Shown here: piece by piece, positions 27,256 through 35,261 of the stretch
Numbering within the stretch: the first letter of the stretch is position 1
Layout: every line of letters starts with the position of its first letter
From: Pseudomonadota bacterium
GTDB taxonomy: Bacteria; Pseudomonadota; Alphaproteobacteria; Sphingomonadales; Sphingomonadaceae
Length of the DNA: 36,199 nt
Direction: 5' to 3'
NCBI GenBank assembly: GCA_963205175.1
Contig: CAUJIW010000020.1
Coordinates: 1-36,199, forward strand
Made by a program: the position numbers and the translations under genes
The notes under the pieces: model-generated
Told to the model about the DNA's origin: nothing
What the model saw: the letters and a program-made list of their open reading frames with translations, nothing else
Database searches by the model: none

Positions 27256-27750
27256 TCAATTTGAACGCCGCATGGTCAGGGCATCCTGCCGGGCACCGTC
27301 GGCCGCGCGATAATAGCCGGGCCGGCGACCCACAACTTCAAAGCCGCGCGATGAATAGAGTGCAATCGCCGCGGCATTACTTTCCCGCACCTCCAGAAAC
27401 ACCTGAAGGGCGCCTGCCGCGGCGGCATCGGCCAGCATGCGATCAAGCAACACGCCTCCGAGGCCGGACCGGCGCCGGTCCGGCCGGACACCGATGAGCA
27501 GCAATTCCGCCTCGTCGCTGATCTGGCGGGCAATGGTGAAACCCACCGGCGCGGACTTCACGGGGACCGCGGACAGCGGGTCGGCGGCCTCGGCGCAGGT
27601 GGCCCAGGTGCCGGGCATCGCCAGCGTGGGCGCCACCTGGCCGGACGCCCACCCCTCCCCGAGGCCGGGATCGAAAGCCGCGAGAATCAGCTGCTCGGCG
27701 ATGTCGGCCTCCGCCATGGACAGCCTTCGCAATCGCACCGTCATCGTCAT
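27256..27750 (-). CDS. rimI: Ribosomal-protein-alanine N-acetyltransferase (GNAT family)
   Basis: 164 residues of the GNAT fold. The acetyl-CoA loop is 'VRPDRRRSGLGGVLLDRML', followed by 'FLEVRESNAAAIALYSSRGF' and 'VGRRPGYYRAADGARQDA', the arrangement seen in RimI. RimI acetylates the N-terminus of S18 in enterobacteria. Its place directly behind tsaB, with nine bases between the genes, supports the name. An alanine/proline insert at about residues 38-68 is longer than in E. coli RimI. Two ATG codons at 27750 and 27744 are possible starts, and neither has a strong ribosome binding site, so coupling to tsaB is likely. Confidence 0.88.
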   Translation of the reverse strand: MTMTVRLRRLSMAEADIAEQLILAAFDPGLGEGWASGQVAPTLAMPGTWATCAEAADPLSAVPVKSAPVGFTIARQISDEAELLLIGVRPDRRRSGLGGVLLDRMLADAAAAGALQVFLEVRESNAAAIALYSSRGFEVVGRRPGYYRAADGARQDALTMRRSN

Positions 27751-27759
27751 GCCCGCCGG

Positions 27760-28422
27760 TCAGGCTGCCGGCACGGCCATCGGCCGGGCGTCATGAGGAC
27801 GAATGTACAGCGCCCTGGGTGCCAGCGCGGCCGAGGCGTACGGCGCCAGGCGCGCGATCCACCCCGCGTCGGTCCATTCAGGCGGCAGCACCGTCAGAGC
27901 GGGCAGGGCGGCCGCCACCAGCGCGGCGCCTGAACCGGCCACCGCCGGACAACGCTCCGCCACCGCCCAGTCGGCCGCCACCTCGGGGGCCAGAACCCGC
28001 GGCGCGGCGAGCGCCGTCAGTCCGCCGTCGTTCCGGGCGAACGGCTGGGCGTAGACCTGCCCCCGGCTGGCATCAATGGCGGCCATCAAGGAAGCCGGGT
28101 CAGGCGAGGCGGCGAAGGCCGCCGCGGCCGTCGCCATGAGGCTGGAAACGCCAACACAGCGGGCCTGCCAGGCCAGTGCCAGCGCCCGTGCCGCCGCCAG
28201 TCCGACACGAATGCCGGTGAAGCTGCCGGGCCCAACCGCCACCGCCACGGTGTTGATGGCGCCGCGCGCGGCCGGATGGGCATCAAGCAGGGTGGCGATC
28301 ATCAGGGGCAGTCGTTCGGCGTGACCGCGATGCACCAGCTCGAACATCGCCTCGACCTGCCGCGACCCGTCAAGCAGGGAGACGGAGCAGCCGGAAAGCG
28401 CGGTGTCGATGCCCAGGATCAT
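27760..28422 (-). CDS. tsaB: tRNA threonylcarbamoyladenosine biosynthesis protein TsaB
   Basis: A partner of TsaD in the t6A37 tRNA modification complex; it has an actin-like ASKHA fold but no catalytic site. 220 residues, normal length. The N-terminal 'MILGIDTALSGCSVSLL' strand and the diagnostic 'AVGPGSFTGIRVGLAAAR' loop are clear, and the C-terminal half is alanine-rich and variable, as usual. It lies 11 bases after the nitroreductase gene and nine bases before rimI. No TsaD, TsaC or TsaE gene is in the window. Confidence 0.94.
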   Translation of the reverse strand: MILGIDTALSGCSVSLLDGSRQVEAMFELVHRGHAERLPLMIATLLDAHPAARGAINTVAVAVGPGSFTGIRVGLAAARALALAWQARCVGVSSLMATAAAAFAASPDPASLMAAIDASRGQVYAQPFARNDGGLTALAAPRVLAPEVAADWAVAERCPAVAGSGAALVAAALPALTVLPPEWTDAGWIARLAPYASAALAPRALYIRPHDARPMAVPAA

Positions 28423-28433
28423 GCCACCGGACG

Positions 28434-29027
28434 TCAGACGATGGCACAGGCGTCATTGAACGACAGCCGCGGGCTGCGTTCGTACAGCTCCTCCGTCGAT
28501 CCGTGCCCCAGCGCGCAGATAAAGTTGGACTTGACGGTAGTCCCGGCGAAAAAGGCCGCATCCACCTTGGCATGGTCAAAGCCCGACATCGGGCCGCAAT
28601 CCAGCCCGAGCGCACGGGCGGCGATCATCAGATAGGCCCCCTGCAGGCTCGAATTGCGCAGCGCCGTGACATAGGCCACCTCGGCATTGTGGGCAAACCA
28701 GTCGCGGGCGCCGGGATTATGCGGGAACAGCTGGGGAATCTTGTCATAGAACTCGGTGTCATAGCCAATGATCGCCGTCACCGGCGCCTGGCGGACCTTG
28801 ATCGCATTGGTGCTGCTGACGCATCCGGCCAGTTTTTCCCGCGCCTCGGGGCTCGACACGAAGACGAAGCGGGCCGGCGAGCAGTTGGCGGACGTCGGGC
28901 CCATCCGCAGCAGGTCGTAAAGCGCCTGGATCTGTACCGGCGACACTGGCGTTTCCTGCCAGCGATTATACGACCGGGCCTGCCGGAAAATGGTGTCGAG
29001 GTCGCGATCGCTCAAAATATCGCCCAT
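28434..29027 (-). CDS. Nitroreductase-family protein, RutE/malonic semialdehyde reductase type
   Basis: 197 residues. Residue by residue it resembles E. coli RutE: 'WRETPVS'-like start, 'MGPTSANCSPARFVFV', 'APVTAIIGYDTEFYDKIPQL', 'NSSLQGAYLMIAARALGLD', 'GPMSGFDHAKVDAAFFAG', 'PRLSFNDAC'. RutE reduces malonic semialdehyde to 3-hydroxypropionate in pyrimidine breakdown, and the fold binds FMN. No other rut genes are nearby; the gene sits between nfu and tsaB, so its substrate here may differ (inference). The ATG at 29027 has no strong ribosome binding site. A 71-base gap separates it from nfu, and 11 bases separate it from tsaB, with which it is probably co-transcribed. Confidence 0.87.
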   Translation of the reverse strand: MGDILSDRDLDTIFRQARSYNRWQETPVSPVQIQALYDLLRMGPTSANCSPARFVFVSSPEAREKLAGCVSSTNAIKVRQAPVTAIIGYDTEFYDKIPQLFPHNPGARDWFAHNAEVAYVTALRNSSLQGAYLMIAARALGLDCGPMSGFDHAKVDAAFFAGTTVKSNFICALGHGSTEELYERSPRLSFNDACAIV

Positions 29028-29098
29028 ACGCTGTGCTCCATCACTGACGGAAGTTCCGATGGCGCCAGGTATCGCGGCATGGGCCAGTCAAGTAAAGC

Positions 29099-29662
29099 TC
29101 AGATCGCCCGCACTTCCGTGACTTCGGGCACATAATGCTTGAGCAGGGTCTCGATGCCGTTCTTCAGCGTCATCGTCGAGGATGGACAACCGGAACAGGC
29201 GCCCTGCATGTGCAGATAGACCACGCCGTCGCGGAAGCCCTGATAGGTGATGTCACCACCGTCCTGCGCCACCGCCGGCCGCACCCGGGTATCCAGCAAC
29301 TCGCGAATCTGCAGCACGATGTCGGCATCCGCCGGATCGTCACTGTCCGCGGCAGCCGCCGCGCCGCCGGCCGGTGTCGTCATGAGGGGGGCGCCACTGG
29401 TGAAGTGCTGCATGATGAGGCCGAGAATCTGCGGCTTCAGCCCCTGCCAGTCGGGATTGTCGCTGCCGCAGGTCACGCTGATGAAGTCGGCGCCAAAAAA
29501 CACCCCCGTCACATCGTCGAGCGCGAACAGCGCCGATGCCAGCGGTGATGCCACAGCCGCCTCGGCAGAGACGAAATCGGCGGTACCATTCGTCAGCACC
29601 GGCTGACCGGGCAGAAACTTCAACGTCGCCGGATTGGGCGTGCGCTCAGTCTGGATGAACAT
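29099..29662 (-). CDS. Fe-S cluster carrier protein of the Nfu/NifU-like family
   Basis: 187 residues with two domains: Nfu N-terminal (residues 1-90, starting 'MFIQTERTPNPATLKFLPG') and the NifU C-terminal domain (about 113-187) with the cluster-binding C156-x2-C159 in 'GACSGCPSSTMTL'. A short Ala/Asp linker joins them. It delivers assembled Fe-S clusters to targets; MiaB, encoded in the same block, is one known kind of client. It is the first gene of the long minus-strand block. In many alphaproteobacteria the gene lies right after trpS and usp, but here those are 24 kb away at the other end of the block. The ATG at 29662 has AGGT close upstream. Confidence 0.94.
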   Translation of the reverse strand: MFIQTERTPNPATLKFLPGQPVLTNGTADFVSAEAAVASPLASALFALDDVTGVFFGADFISVTCGSDNPDWQGLKPQILGLIMQHFTSGAPLMTTPAGGAAAAADSDDPADADIVLQIRELLDTRVRPAVAQDGGDITYQGFRDGVVYLHMQGACSGCPSSTMTLKNGIETLLKHYVPEVTEVRAI

Positions 29663-29739
29663 CGGACCTGCCTCTCCTGGTCAGCTCGACAGCGGCGGAC
29701 TGTGTTGGCGCTGATGTGGCCGCGCCGGCGCCTGGCGTC

Positions 29740-29776
29740 AAGTCAATGTCGGACGGAAACGGTCCGGCATTGACTT
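29740..29776 (-). terminator. Long hairpin directly after the SH3-protein gene
   Basis: AAGTCAATGTCGGAC (29740-29754) pairs with GTCCGGCATTGACTT (29762-29776), 15 bp with one wobble/mismatch, loop GGAAACG. It begins three bases past the SH3 gene's stop codon on the minus strand. No T-tract follows, so termination is likely but may need a protein. A further palindrome TTCGAT-CA-ATCGAA (29775-29788) overlaps the stop codon itself. Confidence 0.55.
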
Positions 29777-29779
29777 CGA

Positions 29780-30304
29780 TCAATCGAAATTCTCATCCGG
29801 GTAACTGCCCCAGAACTCCTCGCGGCGAATCCAGCCGCTCTTGCCGCCGATGTTGAGCTGGCACCAGGGCCCCTCGCACAACACGATGCGGGCAACGACG
29901 CCGGGTTCCACCCGCCAGACCCCGGGCGCGCCGTCGTCGGGCCGGACCCGCAGCAGCCGTGTCTGGCCGACGACGATGGCGCCGCGCTCACCGGAGAGCA
30001 GATGCCCGTTGACCCAGCCCTGCACCCCCTCGACGTCGCGGATGCGCCGCCAGATGCCGTACTCCTGCAACACCTCCACCGGCATGCCGCGGCGCCGGTA
30101 GACCCACTCGACAGGATATTTTCGATCCGGCCCCGCCCGCATGTTGACCTCATTGGCCCCCAGCGCGACGAACCGCGGAATCGGCTGGCCGCTGGGTCCG
30201 GTCGTCCCCGGCGCCGCGCTCGCGGCATCGGCCGCTGTCAGCAGCGCCGTCACCAGAAGCGCCAGCCGGAGCGCTGGCGTGAACCGGTCGCGTCGTTCGG
30301 ACAT
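29780..30304 (-). CDS. Secreted SH3-like domain protein
   Basis: 174 residues. A signal peptide of about 30 residues (basic 'MSERRDRFTPALRLAL', hydrophobic core, Ala-x-Ala cleavage near 'ASA') leads into a protein with two SH3-like repeats: the first has 'NEVNMRAGPDRKYPVEWVYR' and 'GWVNGHLL', the second 'LRVRPDDGAPGVWRVEPG' and 'GWIRREEFWG'. This two-repeat periplasmic SH3 protein (DUF1058/SH3_4 type) is common in alphaproteobacteria and often lies divergent to a D-2-hydroxyacid dehydrogenase, as here. A cell-wall-binding role is usual for bacterial SH3 domains, but the function is unknown. The 154-base gap to the next gene should hold both promoters; I could not define either. Confidence 0.85.
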   Translation of the reverse strand: MSERRDRFTPALRLALLVTALLTAADAASAAPGTTGPSGQPIPRFVALGANEVNMRAGPDRKYPVEWVYRRRGMPVEVLQEYGIWRRIRDVEGVQGWVNGHLLSGERGAIVVGQTRLLRVRPDDGAPGVWRVEPGVVARIVLCEGPWCQLNIGGKSGWIRREEFWGSYPDENFD

Positions 30305-30458
30305 GTCTCACCCTCATCGCCACTGTCTTGCGGGGCCGCCGCCTGGCACGACCGCCCCATGCCTGAGCGCCCCGCCCGCCATGACCGGGGCCTTGACCGT
30401 CACGCCGCACACGGCGATAGCATGGCGCTCGATCCCGTGTTTGGAGAGACGAGCCGTC

Positions 30459-31445
30459 ATGGTCAAGAAGCGTCCCAAGGTGTTTGTCACCCGCCGCCTG
30501 CCGGAAGCGGTGGAAACCCGCATGGCCGAACTGTTCGACGTCACGCTCAATCTCGATGACACGCCGCTCGACCGGAGCACCCTGGCGACCGCCATGACCG
30601 AGTATGACGTGCTGGTGACGACACTGACCGATGATGTCGACGCCAGCCTCATCGCCCATTCCGGCCCGCAGTTGAAGCTGATCGCCAATTTCGGCAACGG
30701 GGTCGACCATATCGACCTCAAGGCCGCACGCGCGCACGAGATCATTGTCACCAACACGCCCGGCGTGCTGACCGACGACACCGCCGACATGACCATGGCG
30801 CTCATCCTCTCCGTGCCGCGCCGTCTGTCGGAAGGCGAGCGTGTGCTGCGGGAGGGCCGCTGGCAGGGCTGGTCACCGACCATGCTGCTGGGCCACCGCA
30901 TTCACGGCAAGCGGCTGGGTATTGTCGGCATGGGCCGCATCGGCCAGGCCGTGGCCCAGCGGGCGCGGGCCTTCGGCATGGCGATCCACTACCATAACCG
31001 CCGTCGCCTGCCCGAAGCGGTGGAGCGCACCGTCGAGGCCACCTACTGGCCCCGCCTGGAAGCAATGCTGAGCCGGGTCGATATCGTGTCGATCAACTGC
31101 CCGCTGACACCGGAGACCAACAAGCTCATCAACGACGAGCGGTTGCGGCTGATGCAGCGGCACGCCTACCTGATCAACACCGCGCGCGGCGAGATTGTCG
31201 ACGAGACGGCGCTGGTGGCGGCGCTTGAGCGCGGCGGCATCGCCGGCGCCGGGCTCGACGTGTTCGAGCAGGAGCCCGCCATTCATCCCAGGCTGCTCGA
31301 TCTGCCCAACGCCATGCTGCTGCCGCACATGAGTTCAGCGACCATCGAAGGCCGGCTGGCGATGGGCGAAAAGGTGATCATGAACATCCGCGTCTGGGCC
31401 GATGGCCACCGCCCGCCCGACCAGGTGCTGGAAGGCTGGGCCTGA
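30459..31445 (+). CDS. D-2-hydroxyacid dehydrogenase (glyoxylate/hydroxypyruvate reductase type)
   Basis: 328 residues, NAD(P)-dependent, D-isomer-specific 2-hydroxyacid dehydrogenase family. The substrate-domain start is 'KKRPKVFVTRRLPEAVETRM'; the nucleotide-binding G-x-G-x2-G is G157-MG-RIG162 in 'GIVGMGRIGQAVAQRA', and the catalytic R243 ('NTARGE'), E272 ('FEQEP') and H290 ('LLPHMSSAT') are all present. The start at 30459 gives the family N-terminus; GGAGAGACGAG lies upstream, though spaced rather far. The strongest resemblance is to glyoxylate reductase/hydroxypyruvate reductase (GyaR, TtuD-like), but the substrate cannot be assigned. The 232 bases after it up to the LuxR gene contain no gene. 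Confidence 0.9.
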   Translation: MVKKRPKVFVTRRLPEAVETRMAELFDVTLNLDDTPLDRSTLATAMTEYDVLVTTLTDDVDASLIAHSGPQLKLIANFGNGVDHIDLKAARAHEIIVTNTPGVLTDDTADMTMALILSVPRRLSEGERVLREGRWQGWSPTMLLGHRIHGKRLGIVGMGRIGQAVAQRARAFGMAIHYHNRRRLPEAVERTVEATYWPRLEAMLSRVDIVSINCPLTPETNKLINDERLRLMQRHAYLINTARGEIVDETALVAALERGGIAGAGLDVFEQEPAIHPRLLDLPNAMLLPHMSSATIEGRLAMGEKVIMNIRVWADGHRPPDQVLEGWA

Positions 31446-31677
31446 CACCAGCCAGCCCGCACCACCAGGACGATCCGCCGCCCACCGCCGCCGGGGCGCC
31501 ACTGGTCGTGTGCCGCCGGGCCGCTACTTTACAACCATGAAAAATTGATCCTTCCTCCCCCTGTCCTTGCCGTACTATCGACCTAGATCAACTCAGAATG
31601 GTTGCGTTAGGCGTAATGTCAGGTGGCGCGGTGGGGGCTCCGCGTCGGCCAGCCGTTGGAAAGGCGGGGGACAAGCT

Positions 31678-32286
31678 ATGAACGAGAGCCAGAGATTCCA
31701 GTCCGCATGTGAGGATCTGGCCACCAACGCGCGCTTCGTGGTGGTCTCGGCCGACTGGCTGGTACGCGAGGCGGTGGCCCGCCTGCTCGGGGCGGTGTTC
31801 GCGCCGGCCATTGTCGACACCGTGGCCAGCATGCCCGTCCGAGGATCGGGGGCGCCGGCCATCGCCGGCATGATCGCGATCCGGCCGGCCTCCGATGGCA
31901 TCAGCCACACATTGCTGCTGGCCGCGCCGGACGTCGGGGCGACATCGGCGCCGGCCACCGACGGATCACCCGTCCTCTCCGGCTGGCGTGACGAGCCCGG
32001 CACCATCGTCGCCGCGGTGGCGGACCTGCTGCGCGCCGACCGCGGCATGGCGGTCCACCATGGCAACAGCCGCCGGACCCTGACCCGCCGGCAGCTGGAA
32101 GTCGTCTCGCTGATTGCCCGTGGCAAGCCGAACGCCGAGATCGCCTCGACGCTCGGCATGTCCGAGAACACCGTGCGCATCCACGTCTCGGCCATTCTCA
32201 AGACGCTGGGACTGGCCAATCGCACACAGGCGGCCTTATGGGCGATGAACAATCTGTCGATTGGTGGTCATAACAGTCACACCTGA
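31678..32286 (+). CDS. LuxR-type DNA-binding regulator with a degenerate receiver-like N-terminus
   Basis: 202 residues. The C-terminal HTH (about residues 135-190) is a clear LuxR/FixJ type: 'LTRRQLEVVSLIARGKPNAE', then 'TLGMSENTVRIHVSAILKTL'. The N-terminal 100 residues begin like a receiver ('RFVVVSADWLVREAVARLLG'), but the acidic pair is replaced by S-A-D, and no phosphorylatable aspartate is obvious in the third strand, so it is likely an atypical or orphan regulator. The ATG at 31678 is supported by GGGGGAC upstream; the frame is open to 31567 without a better start. It ends seven bases before the hisD stop, tail to tail. The upstream gap has an A/T-rich patch around 31528-31550 (AACCATGAAAAATTGAT), where a promoter may lie. 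Target genes unknown. Confidence 0.85.
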   Translation: MNESQRFQSACEDLATNARFVVVSADWLVREAVARLLGAVFAPAIVDTVASMPVRGSGAPAIAGMIAIRPASDGISHTLLLAAPDVGATSAPATDGSPVLSGWRDEPGTIVAAVADLLRADRGMAVHHGNSRRTLTRRQLEVVSLIARGKPNAEIASTLGMSENTVRIHVSAILKTLGLANRTQAALWAMNNLSIGGHNSHT

Positions 32287-32293
32287 CGCACGA

Positions 32294-33589
32294 TCAGCCG
32301 TCAGCCAGCCGTACCGCCACCGACAGCGCGTGTGCCGCCAGGCCCTCGGCATTGGCCAGCGCCACCGCCGCCGGCCCGATGGCGGCCAGCCCCCGCGGGC
32401 TGACCTGCAGATAGGTGGTCCGCTTCATGAAATCGGTCACCGACAGGCCGGAGGAGAAGCGCGCCCGCCGCCCGGTGGGCAGCACGTGGTTGGGGCCGCC
32501 GACATAGTCGCCGATCGCCTCCGGCGTCAGCCGGCCGAGGAACACCGAGCCGGCGTGACGGACCTGCTCCAGCAGCCGCTCCGGCGCGTCGACGGACAGC
32601 GCCAGATGCTCCGGCGCCAGCCGATCGATCAGCACTGGCGCCTGCGCCAGATCGTCGACCAGGATGATGGCGCCAAAGCGCTCCCAGCTCGCGCGAGCGA
32701 CGTCGCCGGTGGCCAATGTCGCCAGCGTGGTGTCAACCGCCGCGACCACGGCGTCGGCAAAGGCCGCGTCGTCGGTGATCAGGATCGCCTGGGCGGTGAG
32801 ATCGTGCTCGGCCTGGCTCAGCAGGTCGGCGGCGACGTGGCACGGGTCGCTGGCGGCATCGGCGACCACCAGGATTTCCGAAGGCCCGGCGATCATGTCG
32901 ATGCCGACCTGGCCGAACACCTGGCGCTTGGCCTCCGCCACATAGGCATTGCCGGGGCCGACGATCTTGTCCACCGGCGCGATGGTCGTCGTGCCGTGCG
33001 CCAGCGCCGCCACCGCCTGGGCGCCACCGACCCGGTAGATCTCGTCGACGCCGGCCAGTTCGGCCGCCGCCAGCACCAGCGGATTGATGCGTCCGTCGGG
33101 GGTCGGCGTCACCATCACCAGCCGGTCGACGCCGGCGACCTTGGCGGGAATCGCGTTCATCAGCACCGAGGAGGGGTAGGAGGCCAGCCCGCCCGGCACA
33201 TAGAGGCCCACGGCGTCGATCGGCCGCCAGCGATAGCCGGAGATGGTGCCGGTGTCGTCGGTCACCCGCTTGTCCTCCGGCCGCTGGGCGGCGTGGAAGT
33301 CGCGGATACGCGTCGCCGCCAGTTCCAGCGCCGCCAGCACGCCGGCATCGCAGGCGCCGCGCGCGGCGGTGATCTCGGCGGCCGGAATGCGCAGGCCGTC
33401 GGCCGCGACATCGATGCGGTCGAAGCGGCGGGTGTAGTCCGTCAGCGCCGCGTCGCCGCGATCGCGCACGGCGGCGATGACATCGGCGACCACGGCGCGC
33501 ACGTCGGTCGCCGCCTCGCGGCGGTCGTTGACCAGTGCATCGAAGGCGGCGGCGAACCCGGCCGCGCGGGCGTCAAGCCGCAGCGGCAT
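32294..33589 (-). CDS. hisD: Histidinol dehydrogenase
   Basis: Last enzyme of histidine synthesis: two-step NAD-dependent oxidation of L-histidinol to histidine, zinc-dependent homodimer. 431 residues, normal length. Diagnostic motifs: '[20 protein letters not shown]', '[15 protein letters not shown]', '[17 protein letters not shown]', the zinc-ligand stretch '[13 protein letters not shown]', the catalytic Glu-His in 'LAPEHLAL', and '[13 protein letters not shown]'. The ATG at 33589 overlaps hisG by 17 bases and is preceded by AGGAA. It ends seven bases before the LuxR gene's stop (convergent). Confidence 0.97.
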   Translation of the reverse strand: MPLRLDARAAGFAAAFDALVNDRREAATDVRAVVADVIAAVRDRGDAALTDYTRRFDRIDVAADGLRIPAAEITAARGACDAGVLAALELAATRIRDFHAAQRPEDKRVTDDTGTISGYRWRPIDAVGLYVPGGLASYPSSVLMNAIPAKVAGVDRLVMVTPTPDGRINPLVLAAAELAGVDEIYRVGGAQAVAALAHGTTTIAPVDKIVGPGNAYVAEAKRQVFGQVGIDMIAGPSEILVVADAASDPCHVAADLLSQAEHDLTAQAILITDDAAFADAVVAAVDTTLATLATGDVARASWERFGAIILVDDLAQAPVLIDRLAPEHLALSVDAPERLLEQVRHAGSVFLGRLTPEAIGDYVGGPNHVLPTGRRARFSSGLSVTDFMKRTTYLQVSPRGLAAIGPAAVALANAEGLAAHALSVAVRLADG

Positions 33590-34250
33590 TGTTGCGTTCC
33601 TCGACCAGCAGCCGGAAGCGTTCGACCCAGGGCATCAGTTCCTGACCGCGGGTCTTGTAGGCGGCGCGGTTGACGATCAGGCGCGAGCTGATCTCGGCGA
33701 TCACCTCCACCTCGGCCAGGCCGTTCTCGACCAGCGTGCGGCCGGTCGACACCAGATCGACGATGCGCCGACACAGCCCCAGCGACGGCGCCAGCTCCAT
33801 GGCGCCGTTGAGCTTGATGCACTCCGCCTGCACGCCGCGCGCGGCGAAGTGGCGGCGGGTGATGCCGGGGTATTTGGTGGCGATGCGCACATGGCTCCAG
33901 CTCTTGGGGTCGTCGTGCGCGGTGAGTTCCACCGGCTCGGCCACCGACAGCCGGCACCTGCCGATGCCCAGATCAACCGGCGCATAGATCTCGGCGTAGT
34001 CGAACTCCATCAGCACGTCGTTGCCGGCGACACCGATATGAGCGGCGCCGAAAGCGACGAAGGTCGCGACGTCGAAGGAACGGACGCGGATGATCGACAG
34101 CCCCGGCACGTTGGTCGAAAAGCGCAGCGCCCGGCTGGACTCGTCGGTGAAGGCCGCCTCGGGATGAATGCCGACGGCGTGCAGCATCGGCATCACTTCC
34201 TTGAGGATGCGTCCCTTGGGCAATGCCATCACGATGCCGTCGTTCACCAT
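33573..34250 (-). CDS. hisG: ATP phosphoribosyltransferase, short form
   Basis: First step of histidine synthesis: ATP + PRPP to phosphoribosyl-ATP. 225 residues: the two-domain catalytic core only ('[18 protein letters not shown]', '[21 protein letters not shown]', '[18 protein letters not shown]'), ending without the C-terminal regulatory domain of the long HisG. Such HisGS enzymes need HisZ as a regulatory partner; no hisZ is in this window. The start is taken as the ATG at 34250, with AGGA very close; the adjacent GTG at 34247 has better spacing and may be the real start. The long in-frame extension to 34607 overlaps infA and is rejected. The first gene of the hisG-hisD transcript, divergent to infA. 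Confidence 0.95.
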   Translation of the reverse strand: MVNDGIVMALPKGRILKEVMPMLHAVGIHPEAAFTDESSRALRFSTNVPGLSIIRVRSFDVATFVAFGAAHIGVAGNDVLMEFDYAEIYAPVDLGIGRCRLSVAEPVELTAHDDPKSWSHVRIATKYPGITRRHFAARGVQAECIKLNGAMELAPSLGLCRRIVDLVSTGRTLVENGLAEVEVIAEISSRLIVNRAAYKTRGQELMPWVERFRLLVEERNNAAAA

Positions 34251-34340
34251 GGTCCTGATAATCCTGCGCTGACCGAGTCGGCGCCTACATAGGGATTTGC
34301 AGCGCCGCCGTCCATGCGGCGATCGCACATCCCATCCGCA

Positions 34341-34367
34341 TTGCCGGCATGCGCGCCTGCGCATAAT
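34341..34367 (+). promoter_or_regulatory. Possible infA promoter
   Basis: TTGCCG (34341-34346) and CATAAT (34362-34367) with a 15-base spacer, in the 184-base divergent gap between hisG and infA. The -10 is good (five of six), the spacer short. Transcription would start about 60 bases before infA. Nothing else in this gap is recognisable. Confidence 0.35.
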
Positions 34368-34434
34368 TCTTGCTTTTGCCGCGCCAATGGCCCATCTGAA
34401 CCGCCAATTTCCGTCAGATAGCCGAGACGAGCGC

Positions 34435-34653
34435 ATGGCTAAAGAAGAACTGATCGAGATGAAAGGCGTGGTGGTCGAGCTGCTCCCCAACGCCATGTTT
34501 CGCGTAAAGCTGGAAAACGGACACGAAGTGCTGGGCCACACGGCCGGCAAGATGCGCAAGAACCGTATCCGCGTGCTGGTGGGCGACGAGGTCCAGGTGG
34601 AACTCACGCCCTACGACCTGACCAAGGGTCGCATCACCTACCGCTTCAAATAA
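34435..34653 (+). CDS. infA: Translation initiation factor IF-1
   Basis: 72-residue S1-type OB-fold protein that binds the 30S A-site during initiation. It is complete and typical: '[19 protein letters not shown]', '[20 protein letters not shown]', '[12 protein letters not shown]'. The frame runs upstream to 34297, but the ATG at 34435 gives exactly the family N-terminus. maf follows after eight bases and the RNase E/G gene overlaps maf, making the conserved alphaproteobacterial infA-maf-rng order (yacG normally comes next, outside the window). Confidence 0.98.
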   Translation: MAKEELIEMKGVVVELLPNAMFRVKLENGHEVLGHTAGKMRKNRIRVLVGDEVQVELTPYDLTKGRITYRFK

Positions 34654-34661
34654 CCCCGGCC

Positions 34662-35261
34662 GTGACCGCCCCATCGCCCTCCGGCGCACCGGCGCTGATT
34701 CTCGCCTCCGCCAGCCCGCGCCGGCGCGACCTGCTGGCACAGATCGGCGTCACGCCCGCCGGCGTCGCGCCCGCCGATCTCGACGAGACCGCCCGCCGGG
34801 GCGAGCTGCCGCGCCCGCACGCCGAGCGGCTGGCCCGCGACAAGGCCCGGGCGGTCGCCGCGTGTCACCCCGGCGCGGTGGTGCTGGCGGCCGACACCGT
34901 GGTCGCCTGCGGCCGGCGCATCCTGCCCAAGGCCGACGATGCCGCCACCGCCCGGCGCTGCCTGGACCTGCTGTCCGGCCGGCGCCACCGCGTCATCACC
35001 GCCGTCGCCGTAATCGACGCGCAGGGCCGCGAGCGCACCCGCACCGTCGAGACCGTCGTCACCGTCAAGCGGCTGGAACCGGCCGAGATCGACGCCTACC
35101 TCGCCAGCGGCGAGTGGCAGGGCAAGGCTGGCGGCTATGCCATCCAGGGCCGCTTCGCCGGCCTGGTGCGCCACCTCAACGGCAGCTACACCGGCGTCGT
35201 CGGCCTGCCGCTGCACGAGACCCGCGCCCTGCTGCTGGCCGCCGGCCTGACCCTGCCATGA
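34662..35261 (+). CDS. maf: Maf-type nucleoside triphosphate pyrophosphatase
   Basis: 199 residues of the Maf/Ham1 fold; Maf enzymes hydrolyse dTTP/UTP or modified nucleotides and are linked to septum formation and house-cleaning. Motifs: 'LILASASPRRRDLLAQIG' (nucleotide-binding loop) at residues 12-29, 'AADTVVACGRRILPKADD', and 'GKAGGYAIQGRFAGLVRHL' near the end. The start is a GTG at 34662, eight bases after the infA stop, with no strong ribosome binding site, so coupling to infA is probable. The stop TGA overlaps the ATG of the next gene (ATGA). The sequence is very GC-rich, even for this window. Confidence 0.93.
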   Translation: MTAPSPSGAPALILASASPRRRDLLAQIGVTPAGVAPADLDETARRGELPRPHAERLARDKARAVAACHPGAVVLAADTVVACGRRILPKADDAATARRCLDLLSGRRHRVITAVAVIDAQGRERTRTVETVVTVKRLEPAEIDAYLASGEWQGKAGGYAIQGRFAGLVRHLNGSYTGVVGLPLHETRALLLAAGLTLP

